Assembly: GCA_947458585.1 (NCBI GenBank)
Contig: CANGYY010000022.1
Location: forward strand, 1-46,069
DNA length: 46,069 bases
Reading direction: 5' to 3'
Source: Cyclobacteriaceae bacterium
GTDB taxonomy: Bacteria; Bacteroidota; Bacteroidia; Cytophagales; Cyclobacteriaceae
The stretch's first letter is position 1; each line of letters opens with the position of its first letter. The notes beneath the pieces were generated by a model, which was not told the DNA's origin, did not search any database, and worked only from the letters and a program-made list of their open reading frames with translations. Positions 10,101 to 19,034 of the stretch are shown here, one piece after another. The position numbers and the translations under genes were made by a program.

Positions 10101-10441
10101 GTGCCGTGATCATGCCAATGGTATACCGCGCTGACCTTTCTTTTGCACAGCAGTTGTTTACCAACATCTCAGGCAAGAAAAATACTTTGGAATTCCGTGT
10201 GGATATTTTGAACGTAGGTAACTTGCTTGATTCGGACTACGGTGTAGGCAAGACCTTCAACTCTACTCAGCCAATAGTTGTTCCTTCTGCTGCTCAAGGT
10301 GGTGTTGCTAGTGCAGACGGCAGACCTCAGTACAGAATGAGAAACTTTGGTACAAGCTTGATTACTGAAACGTACAGAGCCACCGCTGGTGTAGCTGACG
10401 TTTGGAGAATGCAGTTTGGTTTGAGATACATCTTCAACTAA
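7151..10441 (+). CDS. TonB-dependent receptor, Oar-like
   Basis: A large outer-membrane receptor of 1096 residues. A clear signal peptide (about 1-25, ending MAMSQ-like) precedes a CarboxypepD_reg-like domain (about 30-115: [19 protein letters not shown]). Then come a TonB plug (about 130-245, with the Oar-type VDGSYFNN and [28 protein letters not shown] regions) and a beta-barrel to the C-terminus, which ends FGLRYIFN with an aromatic residue near the end. The resemblance is to the Oar/OmpA-like TonB receptors, and no SusD partner follows. It is flanked by its own promoter and terminator. Codon use is strongly biased (AAC, GGT, TCT, GTA), unlike the neighbours, suggesting high expression. 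The ligand is unknown. Confidence 0.95.
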   Translation: [1096 protein letters not shown]

Positions 10442-10462
10442 GCCTGATTTCGAACAACATGA

Positions 10463-10492
10463 AAGCGCCTCGAATTTCGGGGCGCTTTTTTT
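10463..10492 (+). terminator. Intrinsic terminator after the TonB-dependent receptor
   Basis: AAGCGCCTCG pairs with CGGGGCGCTT (one G-U) around a 5-nt loop, followed by seven T, 21 nt after the stop codon. Confidence 0.9.
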
Positions 10493-10624
10493 GTATATAA
10501 AATGCATTTGGATGGGTATCAAACCTTTCGTAACTTCCTTTAGAACCGATATCCCTCTTATTTCCCATTGATGGTAAGCATTTGCCATCCCTATTTTTTC
10601 TTAAGAATTCAGTAAAATCTGTGG

Positions 10625-10632
10625 TATATTTG
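10625..10632 (+). promoter_or_regulatory. -7 box of the hydrolase/efflux operon
   Basis: TATATTTG matches TAnnTTTG, 40 nt before the ATG at 10673. No convincing upstream TTG is seen at the right distance. Confidence 0.5.
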
Positions 10633-10672
10633 CCACACGGCATTAAGTAGATCTCCAAGTACAGAGTAGCTC

Positions 10673-11455
10673 ATGTTATACTTCAAGCAATTTATACACG
10701 CTCACAGCAGCGAGTGGGTCGTTTTCATCCACGGCGCAGGGGGAAGCTCCGCGGTATGGCATAAGCAGTTACGAGACTTTCAAAAAGAGTACAACCTGCT
10801 TCTCATCGACCTTAGGGGCCATGGTAAATCCGCAGAAATGCCACAGGCCATTTGGGAGAAGCAGTATACCTTTGAGGCGGTGACAAGAGACATCATTGAG
10901 GTGTTGGATCATCTTAAACTTCCTCCAGCACATTTTATGGGAGTTTCTTTGGGGACCATTTTAGCAAGACAATTAGCTGAAATGGAACCGAAGCGCGTAA
11001 AATCCTTGGTAATGGCTGGGGCCGTTACCCGATTGAATAACCAGAGTAGGCTGTTGGTTTTTCTTGGGAATACCTTCAAACGAGTGATTCCTTACATGTG
11101 GCTCTACCGACTTTTTGCCTTCGTGATTATGCCTAGGAGACAGCATGCAGAATCACGGAACCTTTTTATCAATGAAGCACAGAAACTGTGTCAAAAGGAG
11201 TTTATCCGTTGGTTTAAATTGACCAAAGACATCAACCCGCTTTTGAATTATTTCAAGGAAAAAGACTTAGAAATTCCTACACTTTATGTGATGGGGGATC
11301 AGGATGTAATGTTTCTTGAACCAGTCAAATATTTGATTCGGTCACATAAAAAATCCCTTCTTGAAGTCTTGAACCAATGTGGCCACGTGGTCAATGTCGA
11401 AAAACCAGAGGAGTTCAATCAACTTGCTCTTGCTTTTATTAAAAACCAACAGTAA
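10673..11455 (+). CDS. Alpha/beta hydrolase
   Basis: A cytosolic alpha/beta-hydrolase-fold enzyme of 260 residues without a signal peptide. Seen: oxyanion-hole HGAGG (20-24), the LRGHGKS loop (48-53), nucleophile Ser92 in GVSLGT, the acidic residue in GDQD (209-211) and His238 in CGHVVNVEKPEEF. The triad is complete. A cap region (about 125-190) is rich in aromatic and basic residues. It is the first gene of the efflux operon, 15 nt ahead of the adaptor gene, so it is almost certainly co-transcribed with the pump. The substrate is unknown. Esterase, lactonase and thioesterase activities are all possible in this family. Confidence 0.9.
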   Translation: MLYFKQFIHAHSSEWVVFIHGAGGSSAVWHKQLRDFQKEYNLLLIDLRGHGKSAEMPQAIWEKQYTFEAVTRDIIEVLDHLKLPPAHFMGVSLGTILARQLAEMEPKRVKSLVMAGAVTRLNNQSRLLVFLGNTFKRVIPYMWLYRLFAFVIMPRRQHAESRNLFINEAQKLCQKEFIRWFKLTKDINPLLNYFKEKDLEIPTLYVMGDQDVMFLEPVKYLIRSHKKSLLEVLNQCGHVVNVEKPEEFNQLALAFIKNQQ

Positions 11456-11470
11456 CTGCCCAATTTTGCG

Positions 11471-12547
11471 ATGAAAAAACAAACCAAAATCTTTCTAGTT
11501 CTTGGCATTTTCATGCTGCTTGCTCTAGCCTACTTTTATCCAAGAATGGGAACTCAACCTGAAGCTGGCGCGCCAGCACCTGGTGGTCCTGCAGGAGGAG
11601 GTGAGCCGTTGGCAGTCAATGTGATCAAACTTAAAATGGAGACCTTAAACAATCAGTTGCAGGTTTCTGGAACCATTTTACCCAATGAATCGGTAGACAT
11701 CAAGCCTGAAATCAGTGGCTTGGTGACCAAGGTGAACTTTAAGGAAGGACAGTATGTCACCAAAGGCACCCCACTTTTATACCTCAATGACAACGAACTC
11801 CAAGCACAATACCAGCGCTTGCAGTATACCCAAAAGTTGTTTCAAACCCAGGAGTCTAGACAAAAGCAGCTTTTAGCCAGAGAAGCGATTAGCCAAGAAG
11901 AATACGATATTGTGCTCAATCAATACAATACCGCCCTTTCTGACATCAAGTTGGTGCAGGCTCAATTGGAAAAAACAGTGATTCGTGCCCCCTTCAATGG
12001 GAGATTAGGCCTTCGGCAAGTTTCCGAAGGAGCTGTAATCAATGCGTCCAATATTATTGTTAGTATAGTCAACATTGATCCCATCAAATTGGAGTTTTCC
12101 ATTCCAGAACGGTATGCGGGAATGGTTACCGAAGGCTCTCCAATATTTTTCAGTAGTGAATCTTCTAAAGAAGAAGTAGAGGGCAAGGTGTATGCCTATG
12201 AACCTCAAGTGGATGCTGCCACCCGTACCATCAAATTGCGAGCTCAAAGCCCCAATAAAAGTGGAAAGTACCTCCCGGGGATGTTTGTGAAGATTCGATT
12301 TGTATTGGAGGTTAAAGAAGATGCACTACTGGTTCCTGCTGAAGCAGTCATTCCTGAATTGTCCGGATACAAGGTATTCGTCGTTGGAGCTGATGGAAAA
12401 GCTGAGCAGCGTAAGATTGAGATTGGTACGCGAACAGACACGCAAGTGCAGGTGCTTTCAGGATTGGCTGAAGGAGATTTGGTGCTCACCACAGGGGTGA
12501 TGCAAGTACGTCAAGGAATGCCGATCAACCCCACACCAGTCAATTAA
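11471..12547 (+). CDS. RND efflux periplasmic adaptor (membrane fusion protein)
   Basis: The adaptor joins the inner-membrane RND pump to the TolC-like channel. An N-terminal hydrophobic anchor (about 6-22) is followed by a Gly/Pro/Ala-rich linker (about 30-48). Next comes the split barrel-sandwich (lipoyl) domain (ISGLVTKVNFKEGQYVTKGTPLL, about 77-99, and the second half with VIRAPFNGRLGLR near 168-180). These enclose a short alpha-hairpin, and a beta-barrel and a membrane-proximal domain follow. At 358 residues it is typical. It lacks a lipobox Cys, so anchoring is by the N-terminal helix. 8 nt precede the pump gene. Confidence 0.95.
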   Translation: MKKQTKIFLVLGIFMLLALAYFYPRMGTQPEAGAPAPGGPAGGGEPLAVNVIKLKMETLNNQLQVSGTILPNESVDIKPEISGLVTKVNFKEGQYVTKGTPLLYLNDNELQAQYQRLQYTQKLFQTQESRQKQLLAREAISQEEYDIVLNQYNTALSDIKLVQAQLEKTVIRAPFNGRLGLRQVSEGAVINASNIIVSIVNIDPIKLEFSIPERYAGMVTEGSPIFFSSESSKEEVEGKVYAYEPQVDAATRTIKLRAQSPNKSGKYLPGMFVKIRFVLEVKEDALLVPAEAVIPELSGYKVFVVGADGKAEQRKIEIGTRTDTQVQVLSGLAEGDLVLTTGVMQVRQGMPINPTPVN

Positions 12548-12555
12548 GCGGTTCT

Positions 12556-15500
12556 ATGTCTAGTCTTTCAAGTATCAGTATCAAGCGGCCAGTATTGGCC
12601 ATCGTGATGTCTCTGGTCATCCTGCTTTTTGGTGGGATAGGCATTTCGCTTTTGGGGGTGCGGGAATACCCCTCCGTAGATCCTCCGGTCATCAATGTGA
12701 GTACCTCCTATGTGGGTGCCAATGCAGATGTAATTTTAGCCCAAATCACCGAGCCTCTTGAGGAGCAAATTAATGGTATTCAAGGAATCAAATCCCTGAC
12801 CTCCACCAGCGCGGATGGTAGAAGCAATATCACCGTTGAATTTGAGGTAGGAGCAGACTTAGAAGCTGCTGCCAACGATGTGCGTGACAAGGTTTCTGGT
12901 GCGCAACGTAGCCTACCCCCGGATGCTGATCCTCCCGTAGTATCTAAGGCTGATGCCGATTCACAGCCTATCGTTGGGGTCAATGTGAAAAGTGATCAGC
13001 GGGACTTGCTTGAACTTACTGAAATTGCCGATAACGTATTCAAAGAGCGCCTTCAAACTATCCCTGGAGTGAGTAGGGTTCAGATTTGGGGAGAAAAGGA
13101 GTATGCCATACGATTGCGTATGGATCCGCTGAAAATGGCTTCCTATGGAATTACCCCTATGGACGTACTCAGTAAAATTCAAACAGAAAATGTGGAACTC
13201 CCTTCGGGTAGAATCGAAGGACAAAACATTGAGTTGTCTGTTCGAACCAAAAGCCGCTTGAGTTCTCCCCAGGAGTTTGACCAACTGATCATTAAGGAAA
13301 GTGAAACCAACATTGTTCGCTTTCAGGATATCGGTACGGCAGAGCTATCCGCCTTAAATGAAAAAACCTTGCTTCGTAGAGATGGAATACCCATGGTTGC
13401 GGTGGTTTTGGTCCCTCTCCCTGGATCCAACAACATTGAAATTGCGGATGAGTTTTACAAGCGTTTGGAGTTTATCAAAAAGGATTTGCCCGCAGATGTT
13501 GGGGTAGAAGTAGGCTTTGATGGGACGGAATACATTCGCCAGTCGATTTCCGAGGTGGAAGAGACGATCATTACCGCCTTTATCCTCGTAGTAGCTATTA
13601 TCTTCCTCTTTTTGAGAGATTGGCGCACTACCTTTATTCCGGTAGTGACGATTCCTATCTCGCTCATCGGGGTATTTTTTATCATGTATTTGATGGACTT
13701 TTCCATCAATGTCCTTACGCTCCTAGGTATTGTGCTCTCGATTGGCTTGGTGGTAGATGACGCCATTGTAGTCTTAGAGAATATCTATGCCCGGATAGAA
13801 AAAGGGGAGAAACCCATGGAGGCTGCAGCCAAAGGATCTGAAGAGATTTTCTTTGCTGTAATTGCGACTACCATCGCCCTTGCGGCTGTATTTTTGCCAG
13901 TAATTTTCTTGACAGGCACCACGGGAAGATTGTTTCGTGAGTTTGGAATTGTAGTGGCGGGATCAGTTTTGATTTCTGCATTTGTAGCGCTTACGATGAC
14001 GCCCATGCTGAGTGCACGCATGCTGAAAAACCGGGAAAAGCAGAATGCTTTTTATCGATTTACTGAACCCTTCTTTGTCAAATTGAACCTGTTCTACGAA
14101 CGGACACTGACCCAATTCATGAAGATAAAATGGGTTTCTTTTCCCATCATCGGAGTCATGGGCCTAGGGATTTATTGGTTGTTTTCTAACCTGCAAACCG
14201 AGTTGGTTCCTATGGAGGATCGATCCGAATTGCGAATCAACATGACCGGCCCAGAGGGAGCCACCTTCTCATTTATGGATCAGGTCATCACCGACTTGAA
14301 TTCAAAGCTTCAGAAAGAAATTCCTGCGACGGAACTAGCTAGCATTACTAGTATGACCTCACCAGGATGGGGTACAGCAAATACCAACTCGGGATTTATT
14401 CGTCTCTTTTTGACAGATGCTTCTGAGCGTCCCCGTACCCAGCAGGAGATTTTTACGCAAGTCAATGCCTCGCTAAAAGGGGTGACTGCAGTACGTGCTT
14501 TTGCGCAGCAGCCCGCCTCCATTGGCGATCGTCGTGGAGGTCTTCCCGTTCAGTATGTCATTCAAGCGCCTACACTGGAAAAGCTCAAGGAAGTAATTCC
14601 ACCCTTTTTGGAGAAGGCTTCCCAGAATCCAGCCTTTATTTTTACGGACATCAACCTGAAGTTTACCAAACCCGAATTGGAAATTGAGATAGATCGGGAG
14701 CGGGCAAGAAACATGGGGGTATCGGTACAGGAAATTGCCCGTACCCTGCAACTTTCCTACTCAGGACAGCGCTTTGCCTACTTCATTCGGGGAGGGAAGC
14801 AGTACCAGGTGATTGGAGAGATGCAGCTTCAAGACCGAAATGAACCGGTCAATTTGAGAATGCTTTACGTGAGAGGGGACAACGGGCAGCTCATTCAATT
14901 GGACAACTTGGTGCGTGTAGTGGAGAAAAGTACGCCTCCACAGCTGTATCGATTCAATAGATTTGTGAGTGCCACCATTTCCGCAAACTTAGCAGATGGC
15001 GTGACCATAGGTGCCGGTTTGGATGAAATGGACAAAATTGCTGCGGAAGTCTTGGATGATTCCTATTCCACGGATGTGACTGGACCTTCCAAAGAATTTA
15101 GAGAGAGCTCCAACAGCTTGTTGTTTGCCTTTATTTTTGCCTTGGTCTTAATCTACTTGGTGCTTTCTGCACAGTTTGAAAGTTTTGCCGATCCTTTGAC
15201 CATCATGTTTACGGTACCATTGGCCATTTTTGGTGCTTTGGCTACGTTGTGGGCATTTGACTTTACCTTGAATATCTTCAGTCAGATCGGCATCATTATG
15301 CTCATTGGTCTGGTAACCAAAAACGGCATTTTGATTGTTGAATTTGCCAATCAACGAAAAGAGGAAGGAATGAATGTGGATGAGGCGATTTTTGGAGCAG
15401 CCATATCTCGACTGCGACCGATTTTGATGACCAGTTTATCCACCATTTTGGGAATCTTACCGATCGCCTTGGCCCTTGGGGCAGGTGCAGAAAGTAGAGT

Positions 15501-15621
15501 GCCGATGGGAGCTGCTGTGATTGGAGGGCTAGCCTTTTCTACCGTATTGACCCTATTCATTATCCCAGCCGTGTATACCTACCTTACTTCTAAAAAAGAA
15601 GTTTTAGCAAAAACCGCATGA
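12556..15621 (+). CDS. RND multidrug efflux permease, HAE1 family
   Basis: A proton-driven inner-membrane transporter of 1021 residues, the usual HAE1 length. Twelve membrane segments are expected from the pattern: one at 10-30, two large periplasmic loops (about 35-335 and 560-860), and membrane blocks near 335-530 and 865-1010. The proton-relay pair is visible in GLVVDDAIVVLENI (about 397-410). ASERPRTQQEI and PPQLYRFN are typical of the porter domains. It resembles AcrB/MexB/MdtB-type pumps. Its stop overlaps the start of the TolC-like gene by 4 nt (ATGA), indicating translational coupling. Confidence 0.97.
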   Translation: MSSLSSISIKRPVLAIVMSLVILLFGGIGISLLGVREYPSVDPPVINVSTSYVGANADVILAQITEPLEEQINGIQGIKSLTSTSADGRSNITVEFEVGADLEAAANDVRDKVSGAQRSLPPDADPPVVSKADADSQPIVGVNVKSDQRDLLELTEIADNVFKERLQTIPGVSRVQIWGEKEYAIRLRMDPLKMASYGITPMDVLSKIQTENVELPSGRIEGQNIELSVRTKSRLSSPQEFDQLIIKESETNIVRFQDIGTAELSALNEKTLLRRDGIPMVAVVLVPLPGSNNIEIADEFYKRLEFIKKDLPADVGVEVGFDGTEYIRQSISEVEETIITAFILVVAIIFLFLRDWRTTFIPVVTIPISLIGVFFIMYLMDFSINVLTLLGIVLSIGLVVDDAIVVLENIYARIEKGEKPMEAAAKGSEEIFFAVIATTIALAAVFLPVIFLTGTTGRLFREFGIVVAGSVLISAFVALTMTPMLSARMLKNREKQNAFYRFTEPFFVKLNLFYERTLTQFMKIKWVSFPIIGVMGLGIYWLFSNLQTELVPMEDRSELRINMTGPEGATFSFMDQVITDLNSKLQKEIPATELASITSMTSPGWGTANTNSGFIRLFLTDASERPRTQQEIFTQVNASLKGVTAVRAFAQQPASIGDRRGGLPVQYVIQAPTLEKLKEVIPPFLEKASQNPAFIFTDINLKFTKPELEIEIDRERARNMGVSVQEIARTLQLSYSGQRFAYFIRGGKQYQVIGEMQLQDRNEPVNLRMLYVRGDNGQLIQLDNLVRVVEKSTPPQLYRFNRFVSATISANLADGVTIGAGLDEMDKIAAEVLDDSYSTDVTGPSKEFRESSNSLLFAFIFALVLIYLVLSAQFESFADPLTIMFTVPLAIFGALATLWAFDFTLNIFSQIGIIMLIGLVTKNGILIVEFANQRKEEGMNVDEAIFGAAISRLRPILMTSLSTILGILPIALALGAGAESRVPMGAAVIGGLAFSTVLTLFIIPAVYTYLTSKKEVLAKTA

Positions 15622-16967
15622 AAAAAGGAACACTTTTGCTCCTAGCCATCCTGTGCATGACTGGGGTTTGGGCTCAAGCTCAGGAAACACTTGACCTGGA
15701 AAAAGCACTTCAATTGGGCTTGGAAAATAACCTCCAAGTGAAAATCGGGGTTGAAAACCGGAATCTTAGAGAGCTGGATACCAAAGTAGCCGCAGGAAAC
15801 CTGTTTATGCCTACTCTGAATGCCAACTACCTTCGTACGTTCTCTACGGAGGATGTGACGCAGACTTTTGTGAGTGATCCCAATAACCCGCGTGAGATCG
15901 ATGCCGCCAAATCCAGAAACAAAGCCTACAGTGTGGTTGGAATATATGGATTTCGCCCTGAGTCCTTCGTGACTATACGTCGATTAGGGATGTTGGAGGA
16001 AATCAGTGATCTGGATGCAAAGGTCATTGTAGAGAATACTGTAGCTGGAATTTCTACTGCCTATTACCGTTTGATTTTGGAATTGCAACGGTACAAAGTA
16101 CTTCAACAAACCTTGCAATTGAGTAAGGCACGATTGGAGATTGCCAAAGCACAGTACGATTTGGGTGGGGCTGGAAAAAGAGACTTTCTTGCTGCTCAAG
16201 TAGACTACAATGGGGATTCCAGCTTGTTGATGACGCAAATTCAAGTGATTCAAAATGCCCGGGTCAACCTGAATGAGTTGCTCGCCTCGGATCCAGATAC
16301 GGATTATTCAATCCAGGACAGTACCATAACTATAGGAGAAACTTTATCCCTTGAGGCCCTTTATGAAAGTGCTTTCCTGGAAAATAAGCTTTTATTGGTC
16401 AATCAACGCCGTAATAACGAGGCATTTCTCCGCCTTAAAGAACTGCAAGCCTCCAGACTTCCTGGAATCAACTTGAATTCAAGTTATACGAATTCAGTAT
16501 TCAATTCCGATGCTGGCTTTTTGATCCAAAATGAACGACAAGGGCTCAATTATGGAGGAACCATCACCTTCAATCTATTTAGTGGGCTCTCCCTCAATCG
16601 ACGGATTCAAGGCGCTAAGGTGAATCAACGCATTCAGGATTACTCTTTGGAGCAGTATGAAATTCAGTTGAAGTCGGATATCCAACGAGCCTACAATACT
16701 TACGATACCAACTTAGGTTTACTTTCCATTGAGCAAACCAACTACCAAGTAGCCAAAGAAAACTCAGAAATAGCACTGGAACGTTTCCGCTTGGGGATTG
16801 CCTCTTACCTTGAATTTAGAGATGCTCAGGTCAACCTCCTTTCCGCAGAAAATAGACTGATCACCTCTATTTTTCAGATCAAACAGCAGGAGATCGAATT
16901 GCTCCGCTTGTCTGGTAAGATATTCTTCACCAATAGCATGGAGGACTTTGAGGGTCCTACAGATTAA
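15618..16967 (+). CDS. TolC-family outer-membrane efflux channel
   Basis: Forms the trimeric outer-membrane duct of the pump. A signal peptide (MKKGTLLLLAILCMTGVWAQAQ) is followed by two outer-membrane-efflux repeats (about 25-215 and 240-440), with long coiled-coil helices and the typical start ETLDLEKALQLGLENN. At 449 residues it is normal for the family. It overlaps the pump gene by 4 nt, and a perfect terminator begins at the stop codon, so this is the end of the operon. No regulator gene is adjacent. Confidence 0.96.
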   Translation: MKKGTLLLLAILCMTGVWAQAQETLDLEKALQLGLENNLQVKIGVENRNLRELDTKVAAGNLFMPTLNANYLRTFSTEDVTQTFVSDPNNPREIDAAKSRNKAYSVVGIYGFRPESFVTIRRLGMLEEISDLDAKVIVENTVAGISTAYYRLILELQRYKVLQQTLQLSKARLEIAKAQYDLGGAGKRDFLAAQVDYNGDSSLLMTQIQVIQNARVNLNELLASDPDTDYSIQDSTITIGETLSLEALYESAFLENKLLLVNQRRNNEAFLRLKELQASRLPGINLNSSYTNSVFNSDAGFLIQNERQGLNYGGTITFNLFSGLSLNRRIQGAKVNQRIQDYSLEQYEIQLKSDIQRAYNTYDTNLGLLSIEQTNYQVAKENSEIALERFRLGIASYLEFRDAQVNLLSAENRLITSIFQIKQQEIELLRLSGKIFFTNSMEDFEGPTD

Positions 16968-17000
16968 ATAATAAGGAGGTTTAGACCTCCTTATTATTTT
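16967..17000 (+). terminator. Perfect intrinsic terminator closing the efflux operon
   Basis: A 14-bp perfect stem (16967-16980 with 16985-16998) and a 4-nt loop TTAG, followed by T. The last A of the stop codon is the first base of the stem, so ribosome release and hairpin formation are closely linked. The stem contains AGGAGGT, which here is structural and not a ribosome-binding site. Confidence 0.92.
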
Positions 17001-17078
17001 TAACAAGAATCACAGAATTTAATTTGGCATAGCCTTTGCCAATGTTACCCAAACTAAGCGGAGTTAAGCTCCACTAGA

Positions 17079-18464
17079 ATGGAAAAAAAGAAAGGAATAC
17101 TACTTGCTGTTGTAGTAGTGATTTTTTTAGGAATAGGCGCCCTAGGCTACCTGAATAATTGGTTTTTCAAGTCCTCACAACCAGAATTTATCCTCGACAA
17201 AGAAGGGATTCTAGCTCGCGGAACCCTCCGTGTGGCTGTAGATAACAATTCCAGCAGCTACTACATCTATCGAGGAAGAAGGATGGGCTATGAATACGAA
17301 CTTCTTTTGGATTTAGGTGAGCGGTTAGGTGTTCAGGTAGAATTTGTAGTGGCTGCAGACATTGACGATGCTTTTGCTCAGTTGGAAGATGGCCGGGTAG
17401 ATTTGATCGCGATGAACTTGCAGCAAAATGCCGATGCCAAAACCGAGGTTTCTTATACGGAAGCGATTGGTTCAATGAGTACAGTCCTTGTGGGAAGAGA
17501 AAAATTGAGCTCTTGGGACAGCTTGGGAAAAGATACAGTAGTGGTGCGTAAAGGGGCGGTGTACACCAGCCAACTCACACGGTTGAAGGATTCATTGGAC
17601 CTCGATTTCAGCATTGTGGAGGTTCCAGACCACGAAGAGATTCTACTGGATCGACTAGTGGAAAAGGAAGTAAATTGGACAATAGCTGAAAAGACGGTAG
17701 CGCAAACCAATGCAACTTACTACGATGAACTTCAATTGGGTTTAGACCTGTCCCAAGAAGAGCCTGTCTCCTGGGCCCTGCGAAATACTTCCACCGGTTT
17801 ACTTCAAGAAGTCAATGCTTGGATATTGGAGAAAAAGAAACGGTTTATTCCTGACTTGTATACCAAGTATTTTCTAAACTCAAAAAATCAACATTTTCGA
17901 ACGACCAGTGCATATTCTTCACTTGGAGGCAATCGAATTTCAGTTTACGATGAATTGATTCAAGAAAATGCAAAATCCTTGGGTTGGGATTGGCGCCTCC
18001 TTGCAGCTGTGGTCTATAAGGAATCTGCCTTTGATACCACTGCGCTCTCCTATGCGGGTGCACAAGGCTTGTTGCAGTTGATGCCCGTGACGCTAGAGCG
18101 ATTTGGGGTAACTAACCCCAATGATCCAGTAGAGTCACTTCGAGGTGGAGTGAAATACCTGCAGTACTTGGATAAGTTTTGGATGGAACGGGTTCCTGAA
18201 ACCAACGAGCGGATCAAATTTATTCTCGCTTCCTACAACATTGGTCAAGGACATGTGGAAGATGCCTGGAGATTGACCTTGAAGTATCGAAAAAATACCC
18301 AGAGCTGGCAGGAGGTGTCTAACTTTCTGAACCTAAAAAGTGATCCAAAATATTATCGCGATCCTGTGGTGAAAAGCGGGTATGCCAAAGGGCACATCGC
18401 TGTGAACTATGTCCGTGATGTGCTAGGCTTATTTCAATCCTACAAGGACTTAGTAGACCCTTAA
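17079..18464 (+). CDS. mltF: Membrane-bound lytic murein transglycosylase, MltF-like
   Basis: Cleaves peptidoglycan glycan strands to 1,6-anhydromuropeptides. One N-terminal hydrophobic segment (7-25) anchors it. A periplasmic binding-protein-like (SBP_bac_3) domain follows (about 45-265: LRVAVDNNSSSYYIYRGRRMGYEYELL). The C-terminal SLT domain (about 295-440) has the catalytic Glu315 in YKESAFDTTALSYAGAQGLLQLMP and the NIGQGH motif. This domain order defines MltF. At 461 residues it is normal. Its stop is only 4 nt from the end of the convergent RidA-family gene. Confidence 0.93.
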   Translation: MEKKKGILLAVVVVIFLGIGALGYLNNWFFKSSQPEFILDKEGILARGTLRVAVDNNSSSYYIYRGRRMGYEYELLLDLGERLGVQVEFVVAADIDDAFAQLEDGRVDLIAMNLQQNADAKTEVSYTEAIGSMSTVLVGREKLSSWDSLGKDTVVVRKGAVYTSQLTRLKDSLDLDFSIVEVPDHEEILLDRLVEKEVNWTIAEKTVAQTNATYYDELQLGLDLSQEEPVSWALRNTSTGLLQEVNAWILEKKKRFIPDLYTKYFLNSKNQHFRTTSAYSSLGGNRISVYDELIQENAKSLGWDWRLLAAVVYKESAFDTTALSYAGAQGLLQLMPVTLERFGVTNPNDPVESLRGGVKYLQYLDKFWMERVPETNERIKFILASYNIGQGHVEDAWRLTLKYRKNTQSWQEVSNFLNLKSDPKYYRDPVVKSGYAKGHIAVNYVRDVLGLFQSYKDLVDP

Positions 18465-18468
18465 GGAA

Positions 18469-18933
18469 TCAATGGAGTTCAAATAGTCCCTCAATTTCTA
18501 CAGGAATATTGTCTGGTAAGGATCCCATGCCTACTGCAGATCGTACCCCAATACCCATTTCTTGCCCCCATACTGCCGCAAAAAGTTCGCTGCAGCCATT
18601 CATGACGTAGGGGTGTCGCTCGAAGGAGGGAACGCAATTGACCATGCCAAGGACCTTGATGACCCGCTTTACTCTATCCAAGGAGCCCAGTGAGGATTTG
18701 ATGGTGGCCAGCATGGCAAGTCCTACTTGTCGTGCAGCAAGCTTTCCTTGTTCGATATCCAGGTCTTCCCCAATTCTTCCAATAATCAGACTACCATCGG
18801 TTTTTACCGTTCCATGGCCGGATAAGTAGAGAAAATTACCCACCACTAGGCTTGGGGTATATACGCCCAAAGGCTTGGGTGCTGGCGGAAGAATCAAGCC
18901 AAGTTTTTCAAAATTCTGTTCAGGACTTTGCAT
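18469..18933 (-). CDS. RidA/YjgF-family protein, long subgroup
   Basis: RidA proteins hydrolyse reactive enamine/imine intermediates made by PLP enzymes. This one has 154 residues and belongs to the longer YjgF-like subgroup rather than the 125-130-residue RidA proper. Visible family features are FLYLSGHG (about 33-40) and the C-terminal RSAVGMGSLPDNIPVEIE (about 132-149), which includes the Arg equivalent to the substrate-binding Arg of RidA. Imine deaminase activity is likely but not certain for this subgroup. It lies 101 nt downstream of the GntP permease on the same strand and may be co-transcribed with it. Confidence 0.88.
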   Translation of the reverse strand: MQSPEQNFEKLGLILPPAPKPLGVYTPSLVVGNFLYLSGHGTVKTDGSLIIGRIGEDLDIEQGKLAARQVGLAMLATIKSSLGSLDRVKRVIKVLGMVNCVPSFERHPYVMNGCSELFAAVWGQEMGIGVRSAVGMGSLPDNIPVEIEGLFELH

Positions 18934-19034
18934 AGGACTTAAGGATTGGGTTTGTAGGTCAACGGATCTTTTTCGGGAATGGAAGGAAATTAAATGTAGT
19001 ATTTTTCTCTGGTTTGGAGACAGTAGAAGTTCCG

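Noticed and set aside
16974..16980. AGGAGGT as a strong ribosome-binding site
   Set aside because: It is part of a perfect terminator stem and is not followed by a start codon at a suitable distance.
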